DNA of 64,000 nt, from contig NC_088780.1 of the NCBI RefSeq assembly GCF_958450345.1, positions 64,627,533 through 64,691,532 of the forward strand. Direction: 5' to 3'. The translations under genes and the position numbers were made by a program. Source of the DNA: Calliphora vicina. Its lineage: Eukaryota; Arthropoda; Insecta; Diptera; Calliphoridae. Within the stretch, counting starts at the first letter, position 1; each line of letters begins with the position of its first letter. Of the stretch, positions 47,063 to 58,924 are shown piece by piece. The notes below the pieces were generated by a model. The model was not told the origin of the DNA, searched no databases, and saw only the letters and a program-made list of their open reading frames with translations.

Positions 47063-48948
47063 TTAATTTGAGTCTTCCATCGACAAGCGGTATTGAGCAT
47101 GGTATTGAGCAGTGCCATCGATTGTTACCGCAGCATCGAATCGGCTCTTTAGTGTTTTCAATGTTTCCTCATGATCCTCTTTGCTACTAAAAACTATTTT
47201 AGTTTCTTTACAATAATTCTTTGCCCAATGGAATAAAGCAGTCGCATCTAAGATGCGATCTTGATGAGAGCACTGGAGGCTATACTTCGCTGCATTTCTT
47301 GTGAGGTTTGCTCCAATACCATCACATGCTCCTTTACCATGAGCAGTAGGATGAAAATGCCACTCAGCTGGCATTCCAAAATCTTTTTCATGAGCTGTAA
47401 GATTGCGAAGCTACTTTTGTTTTTAAAATGTTGACGAGCTCCGTCCGAAACGTAGTATACCTTTTCTACTGTAAATTTTGATTTTAGATAATTTAGTATT
47501 ATCTTCTGGTACTCATAAACTGCAACGGTGTCATGTTTTAAATCGTCGGATATGATTGCCATACTTTTGTGTTCCAGGTTTTCTTCTTTCATGTAGTAAA
47601 TAACTACTGTGAATATAGTTGCTTGGTCGTTATTGAAGTGGAATGCTTGTATGGAATCCTGAAGAACATATTTATAGTTCTCTGCGAAATCAAATGAAAT
47701 AATGAATTCACCAGACTTCAAATGTGTTTTCAAGTCCTTGAAGAATGACCACTGCTCTTTGACTAAAAAGTCATGGGTTCTCAAATTTAGCAATCCTCTA
47801 CACAGTTCTTCCACAAAATCATCCACATTTAAAATTATGGTTTTCAGTGTGCATCTTTCAGTCTGAAGCCAAGATTCAAATTTTAACTCCTCAATACATT
47901 CTCGATCAAAAGAGTTGATTAAATTTTCTTTGATGGATGTGGTTTCCGGGCAATTCGAACATTCACCTGAGTGGCAAGAAGTTGTAGCATTAGGGCACAT
48001 AGTCAATTTAAGGCAATCGCGGTAATGGTGTAAATCTTCTGATGAATCATCTTTTAAGTAATTTAAGTTGATTTCCTTCAACATCAATTTAACATTTTCA
48101 TGGTAAATACAAACACATACTGTGTGAGTTCCGCTGCTTCCTGCCAAAACGCAATGTTTTGGCCTCAGTTGTGTAAATTTTGTGAATCCAATTTTGACAT
48201 CCTCGTATTCAGATTGAAATGTTGCGAATAATTCATTCAGGTTACAGAGAACCATTCTCTTCTGCATTTGAACTTTCTTGCCATCGATTCGTACAGACAT
48301 CCAGTCTTTCATCCCTGGCATCAGGCGACTCATATCATCTCGCTGATAAAACTGTGTTATTAGAGATTTAGTATCGCACTCCAAAGTTTTTCCCTTCTTT
48401 TTGTTTGGGAGTGTGAGAATCCCATGCTCAGCAACCAATTGTTTAGCAATTCTTGCTTTTCGTTGAGACGTTCCAAACTCAGTCATTGTTTTTGCAGAAC
48501 TCCATGTTCTTGGAGCAAGAGTGAGAAGTTGAATTCTTTCAGCTTCACTCTGTGACGTTTTGTATTTCTCTTTTATTTGTTCAAGAACTTCTACTGCATC
48601 CTTATGGTATTGGTTTCGACACTCATTCGTTGAATTTGAAAAGTTAGAATATCCATCATCATCAACAGTTCTGTCTTCATTCTCGGAATTACTTTTGTCT
48701 TCATCTGGAATAACTTCAACGCAAGGCTCATTACTATTCAAATTGGGTAATTCGTTCAACTTTCCGAGCTCTTTCCTGCATGATCCACAAATTTTCAATC
48801 GTTTTGACAGCGTAGGGAATTTTTTTAATAAGCCGTCGGAAATATTTCGCATATCTGATGATCTGTGCTTCATTTTGTTAAAGGGATTAAAACAAAAAGA
48901 CGAATAAATTTCATTTTCAACCTTAGCCTTTTTAGAAGTCGTAGACAT
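47063..48948 (-). pseudogene. Transposase-like ORF (SDGA/HGKGACDG family), one frameshift
   Basis: ATG at 48948; one 1-base frameshift near 47400 separates the main frame (to 47248) from its continuation (to TAA at 47063). Read through, the product would be about 628 residues. Visible features are a CGSC...CxxE cysteine pair near residue 54, an acidic Ser/Asn segment, RLMPGMKDWMSVR, LRPKHCVLAGSSGTHTVCVC, a Cys-rich knuckle (CPN..CHSGECSNC), ISFDFAENYKYV, YYVSDGARQHFKNK and, after the shift, HFHPTAHGKGACDGIGANL. The spaced acidic motifs (FDFAENY, SDGARQ) suit an RNase H-fold DDE transposase; the family is widespread but unnamed in insects as far as I recall. Termini were not found. Catalytic assignment is inference. 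Confidence 0.6.
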
Positions 48949-48959
48949 TTTGAATTTTG

Positions 48960-49550
48960 TAAGTATTTATGTAAATAACACACGTCTTAACTTTAACGCT
49001 GTTTCTAAAAAACTGATTTCCGTATGTCTTCAGAATGACAATAAATATTTTTTTAAGATCATATAGGTAGTACGTTTTAATGAATGAGTCTAAAATCTTT
49101 TATTAGGGTCAAGAAGGGCTTACATACTAAAGTACCTAGTTTAACCAAATGTTACAAATAATAATAAAAATAAACCACCATATAAATAACCTACCTGTCA
49201 ACTTCTACCTCTCCACCCACTTCTTAAAGTCAAATGTCATAAAATAATAAATAAACTGGTACTTCGGAGAAGGGCCATAAAATATTTCCACTTGATTCCA
49301 AAAATTTGTTTCTGGGGCACCTGATATTTTCACAATGAAAATCACGTGCTCTGAAATCTAGGATTGACTAAAAAAGCCGCAAGATACAAAACTCAGACAA
49401 ATTTTGGGGGTGGAAAATTAATAGCGGTCGGCCTCATATTGCACCCCTTCAGTGGCTATTATCGGTCAGTTGTTGTGGTTTTTATTTTTAAGGTTTTAGA
49501 AACACTTACACACAAATATGAAAAAAATCAATTTAAAAACATTTGTCTTG
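48960..49550. other. Upstream flank of the transposase-like ORF, nothing recognised
   Basis: AT-rich; no inverted terminal repeat matching the 3' side of the ORF could be seen. Confidence 0.3.
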
Positions 49551-49552
49551 AG

Positions 49553-50382
49553 TTATAAAACATTTATTTTGATAGATATCCCACTCCCATCCCACTAAGC
49601 GACCAAAAAGGTTTTAAAGGAAAAGACCTAAGCTTTCTTTTGAGAAAAAAAAATTAATAAAAAAAGAGTCCATTTTGGAAAAAAAAGTCAAAAAGGTTTT
49701 TGATTTTTCAAAAAAAAGTAAAAAATTTTATGTCTTGAGTTACAAAACATTTTTTTTATAGATATCCCACTCGCATCCCACTAAGCGACAAAAGGGGTGT
49801 TAAAGGAAAACACATAAGCTTTCTTCTGAGCAAAAAAAAAAAATAAAAAATGGGTCCATTTTTTTAAAAAAAGTCAACAAAGTTTTTGATTTTGCAAAAA
49901 AATTCAAAAATTTTAAATCTTGAGTTACAAAATATTTTTTTTGATAGATATCCCACTCGCATCCCACTAAGCGACCATATAGGTCGCTTAGGAAAAGACC
50001 TAAGCTTTCTTAAAAAAAATAAAAAGGGCCCATTTTGAAAAAAAAAGTCAAAAATATATTTGATTTAAAAAAAAAAAATCAAAAATATTTTATTAAATTT
50101 TTTTAATTTTTTTTTTCGAAAGATTGCATAAATAGCTATCTAAACTATTTGGGACACATTTTGCTAAGAACAATAGGTAATAAGTTATATGGATAAAAAA
50201 AACACCTGTTTGGCCAAAATGTCAAATTTTGACCTCCTATAACTCAGAGAGTTCTTGACCGATCTTGTTGAAAAATGGTGTCCGAATTACTATCCAATAG
50301 AACTAACATTGGTTCATCGCGATCGGAAGACATCGATTTCAAAAGTTGGTTCACTTGACGTGAAATGCCCCATATACCTAAT
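49553..50382. repeat. Right half of the palindromic array element
   Basis: Three tandem units anchored by GATATCCCACTCGCATCCCA then CTAAGCGACC (about 49577, 49760, 49950), followed by the terminal block CATCGATTTCAAAAGTTGGT and GAAATGCCCCATAT. Matches the right arm of the complete element at 61937-63589. It faces a left half at 51717 across piggyBac-like debris. Confidence 0.7.
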
Positions 50383-50487
50383 AATTTCAATTTAAACACT
50401 AATTCAAAAAAATATATATAAAGTAATGATTTTGTTGTGTAAACAAACTTTAACTTTAAAAAAGCGCGAAAAGTATTAATGCACTTG

Positions 50488-51165
50488 CTAAAACATATGA
50501 CAAGTTTGAAAGCTCACAGGTGGGCGAATATCGAGAGCAAAACAAAACAAAAAATCCGTTGGTTTCTTAGTTACCACTAGATTGGCTTTGTATTCGCCAC
50601 ATATATTTTTTCGCATTTTGAGCATGCAGTCTTTGTCATGGTGTGTTTCTGATAGGAACATAACACGCAAATTTTTCTTTTCTTAATTTTTTTTAGAGCT
50701 GTATTTTCAAAACTCGTCTCCTGAGCAATAATGTTACTTGGTTATTCATCGCTGTCTTCTTAATCGTGACCACTGCTTTCATAATTGTCACTGTCCACTA
50801 TATCTTCCGAAGAACTTTCTTCAGATAAATGTGGCTCGTATTCGCTCTCGGAGGTACTAAAATCTTGTTCATCATCATCGGATATAGCCAATATTCTTTA
50901 AAATTCATCACCAGATATTCCAGTTGCAGTCATTTTGTATAGTAAACAAAAATTGCAATAATACCAATGCTAGTCGTTACGACTACGCTGTATTCATACC
51001 ACTTAAATTAGTTACACAACAAGTTAGTATTGATCGACAGCAGTCTCACAACTAAATCAGATCTCTCAACGTAAAAAATGAGAACGATACAGAAAGAGAA
51101 AAAAAAAATTAGGACAGGAAAAATCAATGATGTTAGTCGAAACGACTAACAGTGGGCATGCAGGG
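50488..51165 (-). pseudogene. piggyBac-like transposase, internally deleted, with terminal TTAA
   Basis: On the minus strand, from about 50932, MTATGISGDEF leads to an acidic stretch (DDDEQDFSTSESEYEPH, SSSEDIVDSDNYES) and then directly to a Cys-rich C-terminal knuckle (ICVLC..., ACSKCEK). The catalytic middle is missing. A GCATGCAGGG end abuts TTAA at 51166-51169, the piggyBac target. A second, opposite-oriented fragment of the same coding region starts at that TTAA. Frames contain stops. Confidence 0.55.
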
Positions 51166-51169
51166 TTAA

Positions 51170-51480
51170 AGAATATTGGCTATATCCGATGATGATGAAG
51201 AAGATTTTAGTACCTCCGAGAGCGAATACGCGCCACGTTTATCTCAAGAAAGTTCTTCGGAAGATATAGTGGACAGTAACAATTATGAAAGCATTGGTCA
51301 CGATTTAGAAGACAGCGATGAATAAAATAACCAAGTGACATTATTGCTCAGGAGACGAAATACAGCTCCAAAAAAATTAAGAAAAGAAAAATTTGCGTGT
51401 TATGTTCCTATGAGAAACACAGCATGACAAAGACTGCATGCTCAAAATGCGAAAAAATATATGTGGCGAACACAAAGTTG
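51170..51480 (+). pseudogene. Second piggyBac-like fragment, head-to-head
   Basis: ILAISDDDEEDFSTSESEYA and APKKLRKEKFACYV are the plus-strand counterparts of the minus fragment at 50488-50932, also lacking the catalytic core, with stops and shifts. Confidence 0.55.
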
Positions 51481-51716
51481 AGCTTTGCGCCGTTTGTGCA
51501 AAACATTGAAGTACAACTTTGTTTCAGCTTTAATTACTTAAAGTATTACCTCAATTTTATAATGCCAGGAAGCATTTTAAGTTTTTAAATTTATTTCATT
51601 TATTTTTATTTTTTTTTAAAACTCCAAGTGATATTGCTAAGACTGAAGAAAGACGCCAATTGATTAAATTACAAATAAATCAAAAACCATAGCAAATATA
51701 AATGTTTTTAATTTTT

Positions 51717-52610
51717 ATATATGGGGCATTTCATGTCAAGTGAACCAACTTTTGAAATCGATGTCTTCCGATCGGGATGAAATTTGCACCAAGGTTAGCT
51801 CTATTGGATAGTAACTCAGACACAATTTTTCAACAACATCGGTCGAGAACTCTCTGAGTTATAGGGGGTAAAATTTTGACAATTTGGTCAAACAGGGGTT
51901 TTTTCTTATCCATGTAACTTATTACCTATTGTTCTTAGCAAAATGTGTTCCAAATAGTATAGATAGCTATTTCTTCTATCTTTCGAAAAAAAATATTTAA
52001 AAAAAAAAATAAAAAATTTTTAATATTTTTTTTCCGAAATCAAAAACTTTTTTGACTTTTTTTTAAAATACGCTATTTTTTTTTATTTTTTTTTTTTTCT
52101 TAAAATAAAGTTTAGATATTTTCCTTGAACACCTACTTGGTCGCTTAGTGGGATGCGAGTGGGATATCTATCAAAATAAATATTTTGTAACTCAAAACAT
52201 AAAATTTTTGACTTTTTTTGCAAAATCAAAAACTTTGTTGACTTTTTTTTTTCAAAATGGACCCTTTTTTAATCTTTTTTTTTAGGTCAAACAAAAGCTT
52301 AGATATTATCCTTGAAGACCCTTTTGGTCGCTTAGTGGGATGCGAGTGGGATATCTATCAAAATAAATATTTTTTAACTCAAGACTTACAATTTTTGACT
52401 TTTTTTTTTGCAAATACGATTTTTTTTCCAAATGGGCCCTTTTTTTAAAATTTTTTTTGTAGTCAAAAGAAAGCTTAGGTCCATTCCTTTAAGATATTTT
52501 TAGTCCCTTAGTGGGATGCGAGTAGGATATCTATCAAAATAAATATTTTGTAACGCAAGACATACAATTTTTTAATTTTTTTTTGCAAAATCAAAATTTT
52601 TTTATATATA
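51717..52610. repeat. Left half of the palindromic array element
   Basis: Starts ATATGGGGCATTTCATGTCA, then three units with TTAGTGGGATGCGAGTGGGA at about 52146, 52333 and 52507. Matches the left arm of 61937-63589 almost base for base at first, then diverges. Confidence 0.7.
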
Positions 52611-52625
52611 CATATATAGTATTTT

Positions 52626-53314
52626 TATATATCGCACTCACTCAACAATACTGTATTAACTCAAATTTTTAAAATGTTCAGTAGAGGGCAAAAACTGTTT
52701 GTGATTACATTTTAAGAGAATTTGAGAATCCGAATACATCATATTAAGCAAATTCCATTTGAAAATATATTAACATTGTTTTTCTTTAAAATTTTTGCAA
52801 TTATTGCAAAATAAATCTATTTTTTGAGTTAATATCATTTTTCTAAAACTTTTCCATATTTTTTTTGTATTATTTTATCAACAAAACAGTATCAACTCAA
52901 AATACAGCCAAATTTAAATAAAACAATTTGATTATTTTTAACTTGAATAAAGGCTGAATTTTTTATTTTTTTTATTTCATATTTTATTTATTGTATCTTC
53001 ACAAAATAATGTGAACTATCAATAATTTGTTGAATATAGGCTCAATTCAAAATAATACATTTTTTTATGAAAATATACGATGTATTTCTATTTAAATTTT
53101 TGTATTAACTCAAAATAATACTTTTTTGATGATACAAGGTAGTCACTAATTATCACGAAAATGGTCTCAAATGTGGTTTTCGAGATAAAAGAGTAATCGG
53201 AATACGTTGAAATTTTTACAGTAGATAGATATTGCTGTTGTTAGTTGATTTCTAGCAATAACTGAATTTTTAAAAATTTTGATTTAATACAGTATTGTTG
53301 AATGAGTGCGATAT
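52626..53314. mobile_element. Inverted-repeat element, 689 bp, 8-bp TSD AGTATTTT
   Basis: Ends carry ATATCGCACTCA(C/T)TCAACA and inverse, with ACAATACTGTATTAA inside. Perfect 8-bp duplication AGTATTTT (52618-52625 and 53315-53322). The interior repeats TTAACTCAAA/TTTGAGTTAA words, so it follows the same end-plus-private-motif plan as the hATs, but its ends are not [T/C]AGNG. Confidence 0.7.
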
Positions 53315-53339
53315 AGTATTTTACGTTTTCAGTACTTTG

Positions 53340-53435
53340 TCGTTATTACACAGAATCGATTTTTCGTGCATGTTAGTCGAATCAACTAACATTGGTCATA
53401 ACGCATAAAAAATATGATTGGGCATGCAGGGTTAA
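53340..53435. mobile_element. piggyBac-like terminal fragment
   Basis: ATGTTAGTCGAATCAACTAAC and GGCATGCAGGG followed by TTAA (53432-53435) repeat the terminus found at 51128-51169. Confidence 0.5.
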
Positions 53436-53477
53436 TAATTGTAATAATAATTTCACAGAACTTTTACACAATAACAT

Positions 53478-54088
53478 CAGTTGGGGAATTTAGAAAAAAG
53501 TGTAAATAAATAAATATGTAATTTCTACCTCTTCTATAGACATGGGAAATTTTATTAAAATCGGACTATCCCTTTTTTGATTTATTTTTTACTTTTTTTT
53601 CGAAATCCCACCATCACTGAAGCAAATTAAAAGTCACAAAGGATCAATTAGTTTTATGCATTAAACACATTGAAGAGAGCAGGCTACCAACTGCAATAAA
53701 ATACACCAGTTTATATGAAGACGATTCTTTGGACGACAGCACAGCTACTCGACTACTTTTGTCGCTGCAGCCGAATTATTCTAATTTCTATTTTTGTCAA
53801 CTACAAAACAGAATAGTGGTGTTAATATAATAAAAAATGACAAACGTAAGTTTGACGAAGTTGTAGCAGATATCTATAAGTACAGTGCCATGATATGTCC
53901 TTAAAACTAGAAACGGATGTATTTAAGGCAAACTATTATATTTATGAATTCATCCTGAGGACACCTTTTTTTAATTTACTCGGGAGCAAACAGCAAAACA
54001 TGAATTTTCCAAATGTAAGCCAGCAATAGTCAACGATTGGTGCTTTGGTATTGGTTATAGCAAAGGCAAGACGAAACGTTGGAAATCA
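53478..54088. other. Unassigned region with possible old coding remnants
   Basis: The start (TGTAAATAAATAAATATGTAATTTCTACC) resembles a worn Transib arm. Plus-strand frames around 53660-53800 and 53990-54085 (FSKCKPAIVNDWCFGIGYSK) look protein-like but are separated by stops. The family is not recognised. Confidence 0.3.
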
Positions 54089-54091
54089 CTA

Positions 54092-54225
54092 GCGGAGTTC
54101 ATTATTAAGTGCGAATGAATGGTCTTGCATCATTGCAAATGCAAACTTTTACAGTAGTCCAATAACATATATAATTTTGCATTTGCAATGATGCAAAACC
54201 AATCGCACTTAATAGTGAACACCGC
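54092..54225. mobile_element. 134-bp palindromic MITE (GCGG ends), copy 3
   Basis: Same ends and TA flanks (54090-54091, 54226-54227) as the 147-bp copies, with a small internal deletion and an added AATG near the left arm. Confidence 0.8.
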
Positions 54226-54239
54226 TATTGTTATGCGTA

Positions 54240-54560
54240 GAATAATCTGCCACAGATGATTGTTGCCTCAATAAAATGTTCCGTTGCATAATTTTTGGTG
54301 CGTTTATGTTGCGGATAAACATCAATGTTTCAGTAGCATAATTGAGTCTTGTTCTTCGTTCATTACTGTGTGAATCGATTTGTATTTCATTGTTTCGGCA
54401 GGCAGTTTAAATTAATTTGCTCATTGTGCTTCAAAATTGCACGTTCCCACAGCCAATCCGAATATTTGTAGTTGGTTTTAAGACTTGTGAATACCTTGTC
54501 AACAACGGATTCAATATCCATTTGCATTTGGAAGAAGTTCGGCGGGAACGAAATCTCATT
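54240..54560 (-). pseudogene. Helitron Pif1-like helicase, internal remnant
   Basis: Minus frame: VFTSLKTNYKYSDWLWERAI followed by LKHNEQINLNCLPKQ and a stop, then in a shifted frame KYKSIHTVMNEEQDS. This resembles the Helitron Pif1 segment normally read as NYxxxxWLxERAIL...NDVNxIN...YxSIDTVMxE. It belongs with, but is far from, the C-terminal remnant at 1135-1397. Confidence 0.65.
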
Positions 54561-54629
54561 TGCCGACGTTGTTTACAATATTAGTTGTACTTTCGGAAAT
54601 TTTATTTATCATCGATTGATAATATATAA

Positions 54630-55085
54630 AAAAATCCATTTATGATCCGCTGAAATTTTAAATATAGATAGTTCTTGAGTAGGTCTACAAAAAATACGCT
54701 TACAAGTATAGGTTATCTCTATTAGTTGAAGAGATATTCAGATTTATTTATTTTTTTTAATTTTGCTCGATCTTTTTATGGTTTTTTAGATATATTTTTA
54801 AAATATCAGCTATATTGGTGATAAAATTCTAAATTAAATAAAGAAACTTGCTAACAGTTATTTTTTCCCTATAAAAAGTTATACGCATCCAAAGTTAGAA
54901 CTTGTATTTTTAAAGTTTTTTCCCAAAAAAGCCCATATATTTTTTCTTTTGTAGACAAACATTTTCTTCTGGACTATATAGAATTTTTATATGATCCGGA
55001 AAGATAACTTAATGCAAAAGCGTGTAAAGAAAAATTTGGCTATCTTAAACGGACATATCACCCCCAGAACTATCCAAACTTGGCC
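54630..55085 (-). repeat. Dispersed repeat R-A, inverse copy
   Basis: Reverse complement of 37700-38740 without the Tc1-like insertion. Supplies the empty site for that MITE. Confidence 0.65.
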
Positions 55086-55089
55086 AATT

Positions 55090-55465
55090 TTTAAAAAAAA
55101 TTTCGGTTTGAGTAAAAAATTCTAAAAAGGCAAATTACCGATCCACAAAAAAGCTCCATATTTGTATAACACCATATGTTTTTTAAATACTTACTAAGTG
55201 GTTTTACTATCACACGGTAAATAACGTCACAGTAGAGGCTTTTTAAACCACTATACAATTTTGATGTATTGTGGTTCCTGTAGTACAAATATGGTCCAAA
55301 TTTTAAATTCTATGGAGATGTTTTTTTTAATTTTTTTTTTCTAAAATTGCGAATTTTTGTAGATGTTTCTCCACATAATTTATGATAACTCAAAAAAGGT
55401 TAGGATACTGAAATAAACTTGGAAAACTTATAATTTACATAAGCTTTAATCTATATATTGCGTTT
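55090..55465. other. Intergenic DNA, nothing recognised
   Basis: AT-rich flank of the segmental duplication; the weak open frame on the minus strand is not convincing. Confidence 0.3.
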
Positions 55466-56303
55466 TAATCGGCTCATTAGTTTCGGAGTTATAATAACAA
55501 ATTGAAGCAAACAATTTATTTTTTATGTGAAAATATCAAATTTTTTTGTTTTAAAAAACTCATGAAAAATCGAAAACGGCAGAACTTGTTCAGGTTTATT
55601 ACTTTATCACAAACCCACATATAATAGCAACAAAATGAGATATTTCGAATTTATTCACAATTAAGTGAATGAGCGATTTCACAAAATTTTACTTTTTTGT
55701 TTGATATACAGTTTGTCAAAAAATTCTTTGCACATAGAGAAAAAATAACAAAATTTCAAAGAAAACATTGATTACTAATATACAGGCCTGTCACAGAATT
55801 CCATTCCGATCGAAAGTATAATTAATTCCGTTTTTTGTTTCTTCAGAAAAAGAAAAAGAATTGATATTTGTTTGTAATTTTTTGTTTTTTTTTTAATTTT
55901 TAATCAGTTTCTGTAGCAAAAACTTCACTTTTGCTTTAATATAAGAAACGCAGTCAAATTAAATTCAGAAATACAGATTTATTAAATATGTTTGGAATTA
56001 AAAAATTACACGGAATCTGAAGAACCTTAAACGAAATCGATCGGAATTGTAACTACGGAATTGAAACCATTCCGAATAATATGTGTGACAGGCATGACTT
56101 CTTTATTATTTTCAACACATTTTTTATAAACATATGTTTATTAATATAATAGGTAACAAAAAAAATCAATTTCAATAAAACCATTTATATTTATAATAAA
56201 AAAGGACAAAAAAATAAATTTTTATACTGTCAAATAAATGTTTGCACATTCGATAAAATATTAAGTTTGTGATACATTTCCAGGGTTTTAGCTGCTAATA
56301 TAT

Positions 56304-56390
56304 TGTTACGAAATTGTACTTGAATTCAAATATAACGATTTTAACGGCTGATTTAAAAGTAGCATAACATATCTGTGGGCATTGTTGATG
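56304..56390 (+). mobile_element. LTR fragment, mdg3-like family
   Basis: TGTTACGAAATTGTACTTGA to CATATCTGTGGGCATTGTTG matches the first part of the 600-bp LTR, with an internal gap, then stops. Confidence 0.7.
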
Positions 56391-57000
56391 CTCTATAGAA
56401 AGATGCTCTATAGAAAATCTTAATCGTTTCTCAATATTTTTGATTTAGAGCAGGGGTTTTTTCCTAGCCATTCCTGAAGAATATTTGTGTTTTAGTAGCA
56501 CATTTCGGAGTGTTTCATGTGATACTCTTAGCCCATAATCATTTTCCACTTGCAGATTTTCCTTTATAATAATTACAGTACAAAAAGTATAATCTTTTTC
56601 GAAATGCGAATTCCTGCCATTATTTTTATTTAAATATAAAGTCACTTGTAGAACTTAAAAAAAATATTTATTAACTAAACGCTATGCAACCTCTTTCAAA
56701 TGCGATAACATTCATAAAAAGGCCTATTTGCACAAAATTCAAGTATATTTAACCAATTTTTTGTTTTCTTCACTCAGTATGCAAAGATTTTTTTGACACC
56801 ATTCATATTGAAAAATCATATATTTTTGTTGTTGGTGTTGTAACGCGTTTGTCAATTTTAAATATGTTGGTGGAGTCAGATAGTCGTAAGATGTCCAATA
56901 ACGGAAAGTGTGAAAAAAAAACAAAAATGTAATGAATTTATTCTTGGAATTCTTAAATGAAAATAAAATTTTAAAAATTTGTTTACTGTGCAAAGATATT
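56390..57000 (-). pseudogene. Tc1-type transposase fragment
   Basis: The open segment 56645-56445 has the SHETLRNVLLKHKYSSGMAR region typical of the second helix-turn-helix of Tc1 transposases, ending in a stop after RKKPLL. The catalytic domain is gone, apparently replaced by later insertions. Confidence 0.6.
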
Positions 57001-58336
57001 TTTGACAAACTGTACATACAATTTAGTAGTTAATAATCTTCTTTCGATTGATTGAATTTTTAAAACATTTTTTTTTTTTAAAAAAAAAAAGTTTGGATAG
57101 GTATTTTTCTTTACACGCTTTTGCATTAAGTTATCTTTCCGGATCATATAAAAATTCTATATAGTCCCGAATTTGCAATGCATTGTCAGATTTTGACTTG
57201 ATATTATATTAACGCTAAAATTAAAAGTCAATAGTTAAATATAATATTTATTTAATAAATAAAACTTACACTGACTACTTAATTACGAAATTTACAGTAT
57301 GTATTGGATTTATTTACAGTGAAAATACTGTCCTTAAGTGCTTAAAGAACCTTGGAAGCTAAAATAAAAACTAAAATGCATTTAAATGATATGATTTCTG
57401 TGTTTAATTCTATTGATATAAGATTCAATTGACTCTCAAAAGCAGCTTAAAGTGAACTGTGGTGAATTTTAAAGTTCGGTTACAAAAATACAATCCAATC
57501 AGCTTTTAGAATAATTTTTTGATTAAAGTAATAATTTTTTTTTTAAAGTTTTATCAAAAAGTCAAATGAAGCTTCTATTCTATTGATATAAGATTCAATT
57601 GCCTCTTAACTTTGAACTTTGGTGATACACACGACACACTTATGGGACGGTTAGAAAAATAAAATTCAATCCGCTTGTAGAATACTTTTTTGACAAGTTT
57701 AAAAAACAGAACATAACATATCGCTTTCTTGCTATGTTAAAGCTGTAAAAACACAAACTTTAATATGATACTGTCTCAAAAGTGAGTCGCAAAATGTGAC
57801 CGTGTTATAGTACTACCAGGGATGGAAAATTTAATTCTTGTTGGGGTATACAAATTTGGATATTATACATAGTATTTTTTTCAGAACCCTACTTCTTCGA
57901 ATTGTCATTTTTGAGTATAGACTCTCGATATGCACAATGTACATTATATATTCTCTTAAAAAACAAATTTTTCTATGATTGAAAATGTTTATAACTTTGC
58001 TATCTTTTGAGTGGATATTAAAGTTTTATATCTTGTTAGAGAGATTGTAACAAAATAAACATATAATATAATATAAAATTTATTCAAACGTAAAAATAAG
58101 ATTATATAAACCACCACGTGTTCTCATTATCCAACCGACTTAATTAGTTTTATATACAAATAAACCAAATTAGACTCTACTTTTTAAATATAGATCTAAT
58201 GTACATTCTACATCCAATTATACAATTTTCAGCATACAGTTTAAGGCAGAATTTTAAAAATCTATATTGGAAATAGTCTTCAAATATTTTTTTATGATAT
58301 AAATACTTAAGAATAACAATCAAAGTTTATACATAT

Positions 58337-58901
58337 TGTTACGAAATTGTATTTGAATTCAAATATAAAGATTTTAAGGGCTGATTTAAAAGTGGCATAA
58401 TGCTTTCAAATAACAGTGCTGTAATAGCAAACTGTAACATATCTGTGGGCATTATTAAATAAAAGCTTTCAGTTGACCATTGATCGTAAGTTGGCAACGT
58501 TGTTTGCTGCGACCGTATATTCGAATTCGAATATTCAGTTAAAGAACATTGTAGAAATAGAGCTTTCTAGATGGTAATGCAGTGTTATAAATAATGGCAG
58601 AGGTTGCAGTCGTTACTGAGTTTATCAGAGACGCTTTTCGAATAAACATCAACTGAGTGCCTTAAAGTGTGTTGTGTTTTTCAAGTAAATTCGTGTACAT
58701 TATAAATTGTGTCTGTATTTCTGCGAATTTACAAACGTGTATAAAAACATTGAGTGACTATTTAATTATGCTGTTGTACATTTGAATAAATAAATAGTTG
58801 TTACCATTTTCAAACTACTAAACGACTTTTACTTGCAATCAAAAATATCCGGTTTATTTACAGGAAATAAATCAGCGTTTTGAAAAGGTCAAAACGTAAC
58901 A
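58337..58901 (+). mobile_element. Solo LTR, mdg3-like, TSD ATAT
   Basis: TGTTACGAAATTG to AAAACGTAACA, ATAT on both sides (58333-58336, 58902-58905). It is absent at the matching place in the source copy (about 11285), so it inserted after the duplication. Missing about 35 bp relative to the intact LTR. Confidence 0.85.
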
Positions 58902-58924
58902 ATATATAGGAGACATATGTATGC

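Larger units (their letters stand above)
55709..57012 (-). mobile_element. Tc1-type element, 1304 bp, TA target
   Basis: Ends CAGTTTGTCAAAAAATTCTT and inverse (GATATTTTTGACAAACTG) with TA on both sides. The source copy near 9655 (GATATACATAC) is the empty site. A transposase fragment (minus, 56645-56445) reads YGLRVSHETLRNVLLKHKYS then RKKPLL, like the Tc1 DNA-binding region. It also contains an LTR fragment (56304-56390) and an inverted-repeat block with AGGCCTGTCACA and ATTCCGAT words (about 55787-56095). Confidence 0.72.
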
